A stretch of DNA of 64,000 nt. Origin: Clostridia bacterium (GTDB lineage Bacteria; Bacillota_A; Clostridia; Oscillospirales; CAG-272). Positions within the stretch are counted from its first letter, which is position 1. Every line of letters starts with the position of its first letter. Below, in pieces: positions 8,841-17,582 of the stretch. A program made the translations under genes and the position numbers. Location of the stretch: NCBI GenBank assembly GCA_017452945.1, contig JAFTLD010000002.1, positions 1 to 64,000 on the forward strand, given 5' to 3'. Under the pieces are notes generated by a model that saw nothing but the letters and a program-made list of their open reading frames with translations, was not told where the DNA came from and ran no database searches.

Positions 8841-9518
8841 ATGATTATCAATCCCAAAGAAACGACCGTTGCCTATCGCTGCCCCGCTTGCGGTGCAGGT
8901 GTCATGAGTGCGGTGGGCATTTTATCGCTGAGTGCTGAAATGATCAAGCTCAAATGTACTTGCGGACAAAGTGAGATGAAGCTTGTGTATAATCAGGACG
9001 ATCAGATCAGACTGACCGTTCCGTGTATGTTCTGTCCTTCGCCTCACAATTTCCTGCTCAACAAATCGGTGTTCTTTGGCAAGGATCTTTTCTCCTTGCA
9101 ATGTCCTTATTCGGATATCAACATTTGTTGCATTGGTGAAACCAATCAGGTGAAAGCAGAGCTTGCAAGAACCGAGCTGGAGCTTTTGGATCTTCTGGCT
9201 GAGAATGGCATTGAGGATATCAGTTCACTGCAGGGTGACGGGGAAGAAATGCTGACCGATCCGCAGATCTTTGATATCATCATGTTTGTCATCAACGATT
9301 TGGATGCCGAGGGCAAGATCTATTGCAAGTGTCCGCCCAAGGCCCCTTTGCCGGACGGAGTGTTACCGGGGGAGGAAGAGGGCAGATATGAAGCGCAGGT
9401 ACTGGATGGCGGCATACTGATCTCCTGCCGCGATTGCGGAGCCTCACGTGTGATCCCTACCGATTCGCTGCTTGGCGCACATGCATTTTTGAATTGTGAC
9501 AGCCTGAAGCTGGAATAA
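8841..9518 (+). CDS. zinc-ribbon protein, unknown function
   Basis: A 225-residue protein with several Cys pairs: CPAC at about residue 14, CTC at about 39, CMFCP at about 65, a CPYSDINICC segment, CKC at about 158 and CRDC at about 194. This pattern suggests three or more zinc-ribbon units joined by a helical middle with a run of acidic residues. I do not recognise a named family. It has its own hairpin terminator, shared with the convergent small gene downstream, and is preceded by the terminator of the previous gene, so it is a single-gene unit. No membrane segment or signal peptide is seen, which suggests a cytoplasmic location. Confidence 0.7.
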   Translation: MIINPKETTVAYRCPACGAGVMSAVGILSLSAEMIKLKCTCGQSEMKLVYNQDDQIRLTVPCMFCPSPHNFLLNKSVFFGKDLFSLQCPYSDINICCIGETNQVKAELARTELELLDLLAENGIEDISSLQGDGEEMLTDPQIFDIIMFVINDLDAEGKIYCKCPPKAPLPDGVLPGEEEGRYEAQVLDGGILISCRDCGASRVIPTDSLLGAHAFLNCDSLKLE

Positions 9519-9522
9519 TGAA

Positions 9523-9552
9523 TACCCCTTGCGGTCAAAACCGCAAGGGGTA
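9523..9552. terminator. bidirectional terminator
   Basis: A perfect 11-13 bp stem (CCCCTTGCGGT/ACCGCAAGGGG) with a CAAA loop, flanked by T-rich sequence downstream on the plus strand and by ATT on the minus strand. It lies between two converging genes. Confidence 0.88.
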
Positions 9553-9563
9553 TTTTACGGGTG

Positions 9564-9677
9564 TTATCTGCAGCCGCCGCAGCCGTTGTTGTTATTGCAG
9601 CAGTAGATGAGAATGATAGCCAGAATGATCAGCCAAACCCAGTTATCTTCAAACAGATTGCACAGACAGTTGTTCAT
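9564..9677 (-). CDS. 37-residue Cys-rich single-span membrane peptide
   Basis: A short gene read directly from the sequence. The product starts MNNCLCNLFEDNWVW, has a hydrophobic stretch of Leu and Ile (residues about 14-25), and ends with a Cys/Asn/Gly tail containing YCCNNNN and GCGGCR. It has a good GGAGG site seven bases before the ATG and a terminator right after the stop, which together argue that it is real. Peptides of this kind (acidic-Trp start, one helix, Cys-Gly-Asn tail) are frequent but uncharacterised in Clostridia; a link to the spore or envelope is speculation. It converges on the zinc-ribbon gene. Confidence 0.8.
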   Translation of the reverse strand: MNNCLCNLFEDNWVWLIILAIILIYCCNNNNGCGGCR

Positions 9678-9774
9678 AGTAAACCTCCGAAAAGAATGAA
9701 TCGCCATACGGCTTTGGAAGCATTGCGCTTCTCAATATCATTCTATGTCGAAGACAGGGAAGTGTGCATGAATT

Positions 9775-9970
9775 TTGTCGCCAATGGGCGACAAAATAGT
9801 TCTATTCGCCTTTGGCGAGTGATATTGCAGGCAGTGATATTTGGGTTGCACCCAAGTGATATTCGCTACGCGAGTTTTATGGCGAATAGAATATAACTGA
9901 AGCCTTAGCCACATGGCTAAGGCTTCAATATCACTATCGCAAAGCGATAATATCACTCTTTGCGAATGCA
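9775..9970. repeat. array of short hairpins with conserved outer ends
   Basis: No gene is visible in the 320-base gap between the Cys-rich peptide and the next gene. It holds at least seven short inverted repeats: TTTTGTCGCC/GGGCGACAAAA at 9775-9797, TTGGGT..ACCCAA near 9840-9855, CGCTACGCG near 9864, CCTTAGCCACATGGCTAAGG near 9904, TATCGCAAAGCGATA near 9935 and CTTTGCGAATGCAAAG near 9957. Many are joined by GTGATATT or ATATCACT linkers. The subsegment 9800-9891 starts with TTCTATTCGCC and ends with its exact complement GGCGAATAGAA. Confidence 0.75.
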
Positions 9971-9999
9971 AAGAATATCACTGAATAACATTAAAAGGC

Positions 10000-11049
10000 T
10001 TATTTAATCTCCACCGGCAAGCCCAGTCTGTCGGACTCAAAGGCTGCCTCCATGATCTTCATGACGAACATCATCTGCTCGTGGGTGACGATCTGCTGTT
10101 CCTCACCGTCAATTGCCTTGACGAAGTTGCGGTAGAAGTCATGTACGTCAGCCGCGGGCTGGGGGATCGACTTCTCGGTGATCGACTTCTCATCGCGAGG
10201 TGCCATAGTCTTGGTAATACCGGCAGCCGTCTGGATGGGCTTAGCATCCTTGACCGACCAGTCGTGGCAGTATACGATACGACAAGGCTGCAGCCAATCA
10301 GAGATCATGGCAGAGCCGTTGTTGCCCGACATATAGAAACGGGGCATATTGATAAAGTTGGAGGTACCGACCTCAACGTGGCAGGTCAGATCATCCTCGT
10401 AGAACATATCCAGCTTAAAGCCGTCGTCCACCTCGTCGTTTGTGATGTGGTCGCATCTGCACCAAACGCTCTTGAGCTTACGGTCGGTAACGATATTAAC
10501 GATCTGGTCGATCAGGTGAACGCCCCAGTCCAGCATCATGCCGCCGCCGTGCTGCTTCATGCCTCTCCAGTCACCGGGAATACCGCGAGAGCCGTGTACA
10601 CGGGACTCCATGGAGTAAACGCGGCCGAGATCACCGCTGTGGTAAACCTCACGCATGACTAAGAATTCACCGTCCCAACGACGGTTCTGGTGTACGGTAA
10701 AGCGTCTGTCATATTTGTTGGAAGCATCTATCATTTCCTGCAGATCTGCAGAGGAAAGTGTAACCGGCTTTTCCGAAATGACGTGCTTGCCTGCCTCCAT
10801 AGCCGCAATGGCCAGGGGCTTGTGCATATCGTTGGGAACTGCGATGACTACGAAATCCACCTCGGGGTCTGCCAGAACAGCTTCGAAAGAGGGATATGCA
10901 TAAATGCCCATTTCCTCGGCTGCCTTGTTTCGCTCGGGCTTGATATCGTATACACCTTTGAGATTGACTACGTCGTTATTTCTTTGAAAGTGGCAATGCC
11001 AGCCACCCATGCCGCCAAATCCAATGACTACTGCGTTTTTCTTTGCCAT
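10000..11049 (-). CDS. Gfo/Idh/MocA-family oxidoreductase
   Basis: A 349-residue NAD(P)-dependent dehydrogenase of the Gfo/Idh/MocA family, which act on sugars, inositols and related polyols. The N-terminal Rossmann fold shows VIGFGGMGGWHC; the EKP motif occurs as VISEKPVTL near residue 95, and the active-site helix reads MMLDWGVHLIDQ near residue 180, with Asp and His in the usual places. The C-terminal half is the alpha/beta substrate domain. The ATG at 11049 has an AAGGAG site nine bases upstream; longer in-frame starts lack one. It stands alone and is divergent from lepA, so the substrate cannot be deduced. Confidence 0.88.
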   Translation of the reverse strand: MAKKNAVVIGFGGMGGWHCHFQRNNDVVNLKGVYDIKPERNKAAEEMGIYAYPSFEAVLADPEVDFVVIAVPNDMHKPLAIAAMEAGKHVISEKPVTLSSADLQEMIDASNKYDRRFTVHQNRRWDGEFLVMREVYHSGDLGRVYSMESRVHGSRGIPGDWRGMKQHGGGMMLDWGVHLIDQIVNIVTDRKLKSVWCRCDHITNDEVDDGFKLDMFYEDDLTCHVEVGTSNFINMPRFYMSGNNGSAMISDWLQPCRIVYCHDWSVKDAKPIQTAAGITKTMAPRDEKSITEKSIPQPAADVHDFYRNFVKAIDGEEQQIVTHEQMMFVMKIMEAAFESDRLGLPVEIK

Positions 11050-11213
11050 GGTAATGTCTCCTTTGATGTGAGAATAGAATGCCTGTAATTGTATTATAAG
11101 ACAAAAGATGCGCACAAACAAGACAAAATTGGGTAATAATCGGAACAATATTGCTATATTTTGTCGATGGAAAATAATTTTTGTGCAGTATGCAAGAATT
11201 TTTCAAAATACTC

Positions 11214-11242
11214 TTGTGAAAAACGCAAAAATCGGGTATAAT
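11214..11242 (+). promoter_or_regulatory. promoter of lepA-hemW
   Basis: TTGTGA at 11214-11219 and TATAAT at 11237-11242 with a 17-base spacer, about 45 bases before the lepA start. A divergent promoter-like pair (TTGTTT, 17, TATAAT) for the oxidoreductase gene has its minus-10 box at the complement of 11093-11098. Confidence 0.75.
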
Positions 11243-11286
11243 AAGATGATTATCTATATTTTTGATACATGTTTATGAGGAAGTAT

Positions 11287-13107
11287 ATGGCAAACAACGA
11301 AAGAATGCAAAAAATCCGAAATTTTTCTATTATCGCGCATATTGACCACGGTAAGAGTACGCTGGCAGACCGTATTCTGGAAGCGACCAGTACGGTGTCC
11401 AAGCGCGAGATGGAAGAGCAGCTGCTGGACAATATGGATCTGGAGCGTGAGCGCGGCATTACGATCAAAGCACGTGCCGTCAAGCTGGAATATGATGCTC
11501 CCGACGGTGATACTTATATTTATAACCTGATCGATACTCCCGGCCACGTTGACTTCAACTATGAGGTCTCGCGTTCGCTCAACGCCTGCGAGGGTGCGCT
11601 TTTGATCGTGGACGCCACGCAGGGCATTGAAGCGCAAACGCTGGCAAATGCCTATCTTGCAGTAGATGCGGGATTGGAGATCGTACCGGTGATCAACAAA
11701 ATCGACCTTCCCAGTGCCAACATTGAGCGCTGCGTGGAGGAGATCGAGGACATTATTGGCATTCCTGCGGAGGGCTGTCCTGCTGTTTCCGCCAAAACAG
11801 GCTTGAACATCGAGCAGGTGCTTGAAGCGATTGCAGAGCAGATCCCCGCGCCCGAGGGTGATGAGGATGCGCCTCTCAAGGCACTGATCTTTGACTCGTA
11901 CTACGACAGCTATCTGGGCGTTGTAGTCAATCTGCGTATCAAGGACGGCAGCCTGCGTGCGGGCGACCGTATCCGCATGATGAGCAGCGGTAAGGAGTTT
12001 GAGGTGGTCGAGGTCGGCACCATGGAGCCCTTTGGCCTTTGCAAATGCGAGATTTTGCGTGCGGGCGAGGTAGGATACCTGACCGCATCGATCAAATCGG
12101 TAGGGGACACGAGAGTGGGCGATACCGTGACCTTGGCAACCAATCCGGCAAGTGAGCCGCTGCCCGGCTTTAAGGCGGCACAGCCTATGGTGTTTGCGGG
12201 CATTTATCCCGCGGACGGTGCGCGTTATCAGGATCTGCGCGAGTCGTTGGAAAAGCTGCGTCTGAATGACGCTGCGTTGGAATTCGAGCCGGAGACCTCG
12301 ATCGCACTGGGCTTTGGCTTCCGCTGCGGCTTCTTGGGGCTTTTGCATATGGAGATCATTGAGGAAAGACTCGAGAGAGAATTCAATCTCGATCTGATCA
12401 CCACCGCCCCCAGCGTTATTTATGAGCTGACGCTTAAGGACGGCACCAAGGTGCGCATTGACAACCCCTCCAACTATCCCGCTCCCGACGAGATTGCCGA
12501 AGCGCGTGAGCCCATCGTCAAGGCCAACATCATGACTCCCACCGAATACGTGGGCAATCTGATGGATCTGTGCCAGGACAGACGCGGCACGTTTATCGAT
12601 ATGAAATACGTCGATCAGGACAGAGTCGAGCTGCACTACGAGCTGCCGCTCAACGAGATCATTTACGATTTCTTTGATGCGCTCAAGTCGCGCTCACGCG
12701 GCTATGCGTCCTTGGACTACGAGCTTGCGGGCTACGTGCCTTCCAAGCTTGTCAAGCTGGATTTCCTGCTCAACGGTGAGCAGGTGGATGCGCTTTCCTT
12801 TATCGTGCACGAGGAAAAGGCGTACCCCAGAGCGCGTAAGATCGCGGAAAGACTCAAGGAAAACATTCCGCGCCAGCTGTTCGAGATCCCGATCCAGGCA
12901 GCCATCGGTTCCAAGATCATAGCAAGAGAAACGGTCAAGGCCATGCGCAAGGATGTGCTTGCCAAGTGCTATGGCGGTGATATCACGCGTAAGAAGAAGC
13001 TGCTGGAAAAGCAGAAGGAGGGCAAGAAGAGAATGCGCCAGCTTGGCTCGGTGCAGATCTCGCCCGAGGCGTTCATGGCTGTGCTCAAGCTGGGTGACGA
13101 CGACTAA
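11287..13107 (+). CDS. lepA: elongation factor 4 (LepA)
   Basis: A 606-residue translational GTPase that back-translocates or remodels stalled ribosomes. GTPase motifs are [10 protein letters not shown] (G1), a G2 region with [15 protein letters not shown] (G3), NKIDLPSA (G4) and a SAKTGLN block (G5). Domains II, III and V follow in the usual order, and the LepA-specific C-terminal domain ends with a basic segment [20 protein letters not shown]. Length is normal. I chose ATG 11287 because a GAGG site sits six bases before it; ATG 11269 has none. It overlaps nothing but lies four bases before hemW, so the two are one operon. Confidence 0.97.
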   Translation: MANNERMQKIRNFSIIAHIDHGKSTLADRILEATSTVSKREMEEQLLDNMDLERERGITIKARAVKLEYDAPDGDTYIYNLIDTPGHVDFNYEVSRSLNACEGALLIVDATQGIEAQTLANAYLAVDAGLEIVPVINKIDLPSANIERCVEEIEDIIGIPAEGCPAVSAKTGLNIEQVLEAIAEQIPAPEGDEDAPLKALIFDSYYDSYLGVVVNLRIKDGSLRAGDRIRMMSSGKEFEVVEVGTMEPFGLCKCEILRAGEVGYLTASIKSVGDTRVGDTVTLATNPASEPLPGFKAAQPMVFAGIYPADGARYQDLRESLEKLRLNDAALEFEPETSIALGFGFRCGFLGLLHMEIIEERLEREFNLDLITTAPSVIYELTLKDGTKVRIDNPSNYPAPDEIAEAREPIVKANIMTPTEYVGNLMDLCQDRRGTFIDMKYVDQDRVELHYELPLNEIIYDFFDALKSRSRGYASLDYELAGYVPSKLVKLDFLLNGEQVDALSFIVHEEKAYPRARKIAERLKENIPRQLFEIPIQAAIGSKIIARETVKAMRKDVLAKCYGGDITRKKKLLEKQKEGKKRMRQLGSVQISPEAFMAVLKLGDDD

Positions 13108-13111
13108 ACTT

Positions 13112-14239
13112 ATGAAAAAACTGGGAATTTATTTGCATATTCCGTTTTGCGGGAGCAAATGTCACTATTGTGACTTTTGCTCCTTTCCCAACCAATCGAA
13201 AGAGATCATGCAGCGCTACTGCGAGGCCTTGTGCGCGCAGATGGAGCGTTACGCGCCCTTGGCAGCCGATTACGAGGTGGACACGGTGTATTTTGGCGGC
13301 GGGACCCCCACGGCTTTGCCTTCCGCGCTGCTTTGTGGGCTTTTGGAAAGCGTCAAGAAATACTTTTGCGTAGCAGAGCATGCCGAGATCACGGCCGAGT
13401 GCAATCCTGCCACGGCAAGTGCTTCTGATTTTGTCGCCATGCGCGAAGCGGGCTTTAATCGTCTGAGCATAGGCGCACAGAGCATGCATGATTGTGAACT
13501 GCGGCTTTTGGGACGCGCGCATACGGTCGCGGATTCTCGCGCGACTGTGGAGATGGCGCGCGCAGCGGGCTTTGAAAACATCAGTGCAGACTTGATGTAC
13601 GGCATTCCGAAGCAATCACGCGCGTCCCTGAGCGCATCCATCGATGCGCTTTGCGAGATCGGTGTGGAGCATATTTCCGCATACGGACTCAAGATCGAAG
13701 AGGGAACGCCCTTTTATCACAAGCAAGATACGCTTGAGCTGCCGGATGACGACGAGGTGGCACAGATGTACGAGGATACAGTTGCAGCGTTGGCTTCTCG
13801 CGGCATTTTGCGCTATGAGATCAGCAATTTTGCAAAAGCAGGGTATGAATCGCGCCATAACTTGAAATACTGGGAATGTGGCGAGTATCTCGGATTTGGC
13901 GTGGCGGCATATTCTTGCTTTGGCGGCAGGAGATTTGGCATATCGCGTGACTTTGCTGCATATCTTGACAAAAGAGAGGTGCGGGAAGAGGATACCGTCA
14001 TCACATCGACCGATCGCATGACCGAGTACGTTATGCTTGGCTTGCGGCTTGAAAAGGGAATTGACAAGGCTATGTTTGCTGCGCAATTTGGCGTTGCGTT
14101 TGACGCGGTCTACGGTGCGCGGCTGGGCGCTTATATCGAGCGCGGATTTGTTGCGGACTCGGTGCAAAATTGCCGTTTTACCACAAGCGGTTTTCTGGTT
14201 TCCAACGCGATCCTTTCGGATGTGCTGGATTTTGCGTAA
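13112..14239 (+). CDS. hemW: radical SAM heme chaperone HemW
   Basis: A 375-residue radical SAM protein. The 4Fe-4S motif is CGSKCHYC at residues 13-20, and the HemW/HemN family block FGGGTPTAL follows. The HNLKYWECGEYLGFG segment near residue 250 is the HemW signature that separates it from true coproporphyrinogen dehydrogenase. HemW binds heme and passes it to target proteins. It begins four bases after the lepA stop, the usual gene order in Firmicutes, so translation is probably coupled. No heme-biosynthesis genes are in the window. Confidence 0.92.
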   Translation: MKKLGIYLHIPFCGSKCHYCDFCSFPNQSKEIMQRYCEALCAQMERYAPLAADYEVDTVYFGGGTPTALPSALLCGLLESVKKYFCVAEHAEITAECNPATASASDFVAMREAGFNRLSIGAQSMHDCELRLLGRAHTVADSRATVEMARAAGFENISADLMYGIPKQSRASLSASIDALCEIGVEHISAYGLKIEEGTPFYHKQDTLELPDDDEVAQMYEDTVAALASRGILRYEISNFAKAGYESRHNLKYWECGEYLGFGVAAYSCFGGRRFGISRDFAAYLDKREVREEDTVITSTDRMTEYVMLGLRLEKGIDKAMFAAQFGVAFDAVYGARLGAYIERGFVADSVQNCRFTTSGFLVSNAILSDVLDFA

Positions 14240-14245
14240 AATGCA

Positions 14246-14274
14246 TTGACAAACGATGCAAAATAAGGTACAAT
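14246..14274 (+). promoter_or_regulatory. promoter of DUF1292 gene
   Basis: TTGACA at 14246-14251 and TACAAT at 14269-14274 with a 17-base spacer, starting just after the hemW stop. Confidence 0.85.
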
Positions 14275-14326
14275 ATTAGCAGAGGATGCACCGCATCCGT
14301 GAATTTAGAACATAAAGAGGTATATA

Positions 14327-14611
14327 ATGGCAAACGAAAGAGAATTTTTTACGCTGACCGATGAGGACGGCAACGAGATCGAATTTGAGCTGATCGGCAC
14401 AGTTGACGTTGAGGGTGTAACCTATCACGCAATGATTCCTGCTGACCAGGAGGGTGAGGAGCAGGGCTTTTATGAGTACGTGATCCTCAAGACCGAGATC
14501 GACGAGGATGGTGAGGAGATGCTTGTTACCATCGATGATGATGCCGAGTTTGACAAGATCGCCGATATCTTTGACGACATGTTCTCCGAGGAGATCGATC
14601 TGGATCAGTAA
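14327..14611 (+). CDS. DUF1292-family protein
   Basis: A 94-residue, strongly acidic protein of the DUF1292 (YrzB-like) family. It shows the typical FTLTDEDGNEIEFEL start, a middle strand YEYVILKTEIDEDGEE and an acidic tail ending in DQ. Function is unknown in the family. It has its own promoter; the ATG is preceded by AAAGAGG. A probable 6S RNA starts about 20 bases after its stop, so the RNA may be processed from the same transcript. Confidence 0.9.
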   Translation: MANEREFFTLTDEDGNEIEFELIGTVDVEGVTYHAMIPADQEGEEQGFYEYVILKTEIDEDGEEMLVTIDDDAEFDKIADIFDDMFSEEIDLDQ

Positions 14612-14631
14612 TTGATCAAAAAATGAATTTC

Positions 14632-14836
14632 ATCCTGCCGTGTGCGTGATGACGCCATGATTGGGACCTACAAGATGATTAAAGGAGCCTGAACCGAAGT
14701 GGTTTGCAGACCTCCCGTATCAAAGCTTACGGTTGACTTGTCCCGTGCTTGTTGCGGACGTTGGGAGCAGTAAAGCGGAGATCAGAAGGCACCGCCCTGG
14801 ACGGCAGGGTTCAAAAACGTGGGTCACACGGCTCGG
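14632..14836 (+). ncRNA. ssrS: probable 6S RNA
   Basis: This 205-base region has no credible reading frame. The ends pair: GCCGTGTG (14637-14644) is complementary to CACACGGC (14825-14832), with CC/GG extension on either side. Between them lie short stem arms flanking an asymmetric interior, including a CCCTGGACGGCAGGG hairpin near 14794-14808 followed by TTCAAAA, reminiscent of the CTTGAACCAAGGGTTCAA region of known 6S RNAs. The size (about 200 nt) is right. 6S RNA binds sigma-A RNA polymerase and blocks promoters in stationary phase. The call is by eye and family memory; a covariance-model search is needed. I see no promoter of its own. Confidence 0.6.
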
Positions 14837-14844
14837 CGGGAGTT

Positions 14845-15042
14845 GCCCGCTACTCCATTCGGAGTAGCGGGCAGTTCTATTCGCCTGCGTGCGAGTATAT
14901 TTCGCCAAAGGCGAAATTCTTGCTTACGCAGTGTTTCTCTCGCCAAAGGCGAGCTATTCGGCCAAGGCCGAGTGAATATTTCGCCAAAGGCGAAATTCCG
15001 CTTCGCGAGTTTTGGAGGCGAATAGAATAACACTGAAGCCGT
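14845..15042. repeat. array of short hairpins with the same outer ends as the 9.8 kb array
   Basis: A perfect 12-bp hairpin (GCCCGCTACTCC, 14845-14872) is followed by a run of short stems: TTTCGCC/GGCGAAA near 14899-14916 and again near 14979-14996, CTCGCC/GGCGAG near 14940, TCGGCC/GGCCGA near 14956. The part 14875-15027 starts with TTCTATTCGCC and ends with GGCGAATAGAA, then TAACACTGAAGCC. The copy at 9800-9891 has the same ends and follow-on sequence. No gene is visible from 14612 to 15207 besides the RNA described separately. Confidence 0.78.
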
Positions 15043-15060
15043 AGGCTTTGAATAGATAAC

Positions 15061-15092
15061 CCCGACAGATTTTTGAGATCTGTCGGGCTCTT
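15061..15092 (+). terminator. hairpin terminator
   Basis: A 10-bp stem (CCCGACAGAT/ATCTGTCGGG) followed by CTCTTTTT. It would end any transcript running through the 6S-like RNA and hairpin array. Confidence 0.85.
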
Positions 15093-15124
15093 TTTCGTTT
15101 ACGTGACTTTCTCGTGCAAACCGA

Positions 15125-15153
15125 TTGACACCGCGGCATGTTTGTGATAAAAT
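15125..15153 (+). promoter_or_regulatory. promoter of nfnAB
   Basis: TTGACA at 15125-15130 and TAAAAT at 15148-15153 with a 17-base spacer, about 55 bases before nfnA. Confidence 0.8.
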
Positions 15154-15207
15154 TATTATGAGATAATTTGTGCTATGCACTTGATTTAAGATTTGAAAGG
15201 CAAAACC

Positions 15208-16050
15208 ATGTACCGTATCGTATCCAGAAAACAATTGAATCCCACCGTAGTGCAGATGGATATTCAAGCTCCCGCAGTGGCCAAGCGTGCCAAGGCAGGG
15301 CAATTCATCATCTTGCGCGTGGATGAGAATGGGGAGCGGATCCCCTTGACCGTGGCAGGCTATGACAGACTGCTTGGCACCGTGCGTATCATTTTCCAAA
15401 CCGTTGGTGCTACGACCGATTTGCTTGCTGCCAAGCAAGAAAATGACTGTATTGCCGATTTTGTGGGCCCTCTCGGTAAAGCAACCGAGGTTGAGGGGCT
15501 TGAACGCGTATGCGTGGTTGGCGGAGGTGTAGGCTGTGCCATTGCGCTGCCCGTCGTACAGGCTCTGCACGAGTCGGGCTGCTTTGTGCATGCCATCATC
15601 GGCTTCCGAAATAAAGATCTGGTCATTCTGGAAGAGGAATTTGCCGCAGCGTGTGACTCCTTGACCGTCATGACCGATGACGGCTCTTACGGACAAAAGG
15701 GAAACGTGACAGTGCCCCTGCAGGCAGCACTGCAGAACGGTGAGAGATTTGACCGCGTGATTGCCATCGGCCCCTTGGTCATGATGAAGTTTGTGGTCGC
15801 GACCGTCAAGCCCTACGCCATTCCCGTAGTGGTGTCTATGAATCCCATTATGATTGACGGCACGGGCATGTGCGGCGGCTGCCGACTGACCGTGGGAGGC
15901 GTGACAAAATTCGCCTGTGTGGACGGCCCCGAATTCGACGGCTATGCTGTGGATTTTGACGAAGCTATGTCGCGCAGCACCATGTACCGCGATTTTGAGG
16001 TGCACGCAAGAGAAGCCGCGTGCAATCTCTTGGCAAAGGAGGTGGAGTGA
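15208..16050 (+). CDS. nfnA: NADH-dependent ferredoxin:NADP+ oxidoreductase, subunit A
   Basis: A 280-residue FAD/NAD-binding protein of the ferredoxin reductase type. The FAD-binding front part is followed by an NAD-binding fold (VCVVGGGVGCAIALPV) and a C-terminal 2Fe-2S motif with Cys ligands in GTGMCGGCRLTV and FACVDGPEFDG. Paired with the next gene it forms NfnAB, a soluble complex that oxidises NADH and reduced ferredoxin together to reduce two NADP+ (electron bifurcation, reversible). ATG 15208 has a GAAAGG site eight bases upstream; TTG 15193 is an alternative. It precedes nfnB by one base. Some annotators call this sulfide or dihydroorotate dehydrogenase-like. Confidence 0.88.
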   Translation: MYRIVSRKQLNPTVVQMDIQAPAVAKRAKAGQFIILRVDENGERIPLTVAGYDRLLGTVRIIFQTVGATTDLLAAKQENDCIADFVGPLGKATEVEGLERVCVVGGGVGCAIALPVVQALHESGCFVHAIIGFRNKDLVILEEEFAAACDSLTVMTDDGSYGQKGNVTVPLQAALQNGERFDRVIAIGPLVMMKFVVATVKPYAIPVVVSMNPIMIDGTGMCGGCRLTVGGVTKFACVDGPEFDGYAVDFDEAMSRSTMYRDFEVHAREAACNLLAKEVE

Positions 16051-16051
16051 T

Positions 16052-17473
16052 ATGGCAAAGATCAATAACTCCCCCGTAAAAAATCCCATGCCCATGCAGG
16101 ATCCCGTGCTGCGTGCTAAAAATTTTGACGAGGTTACGTTGGGATATGACACAGAAACTGCACTTGCCGAAGCCGCAAGGTGCCTGGGGTGCAAAAATAT
16201 GCCCTGTGTGTCGGGGTGTCCTGTCAATATTGCCATTCCCGAATTCATCGCTAAGGTGAAAGAGGGCGATTTTGAGGCCGCTTACGAGGTTATCACGCGC
16301 CAGTCCTCTCTGCCTGCCGTTTGCGGACGCGTATGTCCGCAGGAAACGCAATGCGAGGCAAAATGCGTGCGCGGCATCAAGGGTGAGCCTGTCGGCATTG
16401 GCAGATTGGAACGTTTTGTGGCCGATTGGCATAATACTTACAATCAGAGCCCTGTGCAAAAGCCCGAGTCCAACGGGCATCGCGTAGCCATCGTTGGCTC
16501 GGGTCCTGCAGGACTTTCCTGCGCGGGTGACCTTGCCAAGGCAGGGTATGACGTAACCGTTTTTGAAGCTTTGCACGTTGCGGGCGGTGTTTTGATGTAC
16601 GGAATTCCGGAATTCCGTCTGCCAAAAACCATCGTGCAAAAGGAAGTGGAAACGCTCAAAGCGCTGGGTGTGGATTTTCAGACCAACGTAGTGGTCGGCA
16701 GAACGGTAGAGATTGCCGATTTATTCGAAGAAGGCTATGAGGCTGTTTTTATCGGCTCGGGAGCGGGCTTGCCAAGCTTTATGGGAATTCCGGGAGAGTC
16801 GCTTAAAGGAGTCTACAGCGCAAACGAGTATCTGACGCGCAGCAATCTGATGAAGGCCTATCGCGCTGACAGCACCACGCCTATTCTGCGTGCAAAGCGT
16901 GTTGCGGTCGTAGGCGGTGGCAACGTGGCGATGGATGTGGCACGTACCGCGCTGCGCCTTGGGGCAGAGAAGGTATATATCGTGTACCGTCGCTCCATGG
17001 ATGAGCTTCCCGCGCGACGCGAGGAGGTTGAGCATGCCATCGAGGAGGGCGTTGAATTTTTGCTTTTGCAAAGCCCCGTAGAAATTCACGGTTATCTAAA
17101 TCCCGACGATCAGCGCGATCCTTATAACGGCTTTGTCAACGGTATGACCTGTATTCGCATGGAGCTGGGCGAGCCGGATGAAAGAGGCCGACGCAGACCG
17201 GTTGCCATTCCGGGATCGGAGTATCTTTTGGATGTGGACTGCGTGGTCATGGCTATTGGTACGACACCCAATCCGCTCTTGACCTCCACGACTAAGGAGC
17301 TGGAAACCAACAAGCGCGGCTGTATCGTGACCGAAGAGTCCACAGGACACACGACCATGAAAAACGTGTGGGCTGGCGGTGACGCCGTAACGGGTGCCGC
17401 AACCGTTATTCTTGCAATGGGCGCGGGAAAACTTGCCGCAAAATCGATCCGCGAGAGCCTTTGCAAGGAATAA
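16052..17473 (+). CDS. nfnB: NADH-dependent ferredoxin:NADP+ oxidoreductase, subunit B (GltD-like)
   Basis: A 473-residue flavoprotein related to the small subunit of glutamate synthase. The N-terminal domain has two 4Fe-4S clusters bound through Cys in RCLGCKNMPCVSGCP and CGRVCPQETQCEAKC. It then shows two dinucleotide folds, VAIVGSGPAGLSCAGDL for FAD and VAVVGGGNVAMDVARTA for NADP(H), and the flavin C-terminal motif WAGGDAVTGAATV. It starts two bases after the nfnA stop with an AAAGGAGG site inside the nfnA tail. Because nfnA is adjacent, an NfnAB role is more likely than a glutamate synthase small subunit, for which a large subunit would be needed and is absent. Confidence 0.9.
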   Translation: MAKINNSPVKNPMPMQDPVLRAKNFDEVTLGYDTETALAEAARCLGCKNMPCVSGCPVNIAIPEFIAKVKEGDFEAAYEVITRQSSLPAVCGRVCPQETQCEAKCVRGIKGEPVGIGRLERFVADWHNTYNQSPVQKPESNGHRVAIVGSGPAGLSCAGDLAKAGYDVTVFEALHVAGGVLMYGIPEFRLPKTIVQKEVETLKALGVDFQTNVVVGRTVEIADLFEEGYEAVFIGSGAGLPSFMGIPGESLKGVYSANEYLTRSNLMKAYRADSTTPILRAKRVAVVGGGNVAMDVARTALRLGAEKVYIVYRRSMDELPARREEVEHAIEEGVEFLLLQSPVEIHGYLNPDDQRDPYNGFVNGMTCIRMELGEPDERGRRRPVAIPGSEYLLDVDCVVMAIGTTPNPLLTSTTKELETNKRGCIVTEESTGHTTMKNVWAGGDAVTGAATVILAMGAGKLAAKSIRESLCKE

Positions 17474-17516
17474 AGGCAAAAAATGCAAGAAAAATAAAAA
17501 AAATTGCAAAAAACTA

Positions 17517-17545
17517 TTGCATTCTGTCTGCGACAGGTGTATAAT
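17517..17545 (+). promoter_or_regulatory. promoter of gdhA
   Basis: TTGCAT at 17517-17522 and TATAAT at 17540-17545 with a 17-base spacer. The spacer contains a CTGTCTGCGACAG inverted repeat, a possible operator. Confidence 0.78.
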
Positions 17546-17582
17546 GTTCCCATATTGATTTTTCCGAAAAGGAGATTATGCT

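Noticed and set aside
11254..12636. 460-residue open frame opposite lepA
   Set aside because: Same reason: a shadow of a highly conserved gene.
14794..14815. tRNA or T-box
   Set aside because: GGGTTCAA resembles a T-arm, but no acceptor, anticodon or CCA end fits, and no T-box core (GGGTGGNACCGCG) is present.
14749..15030. 93-residue frame over the hairpin array
   Set aside because: It runs across the RNA and inverted repeats and has no ribosome site.
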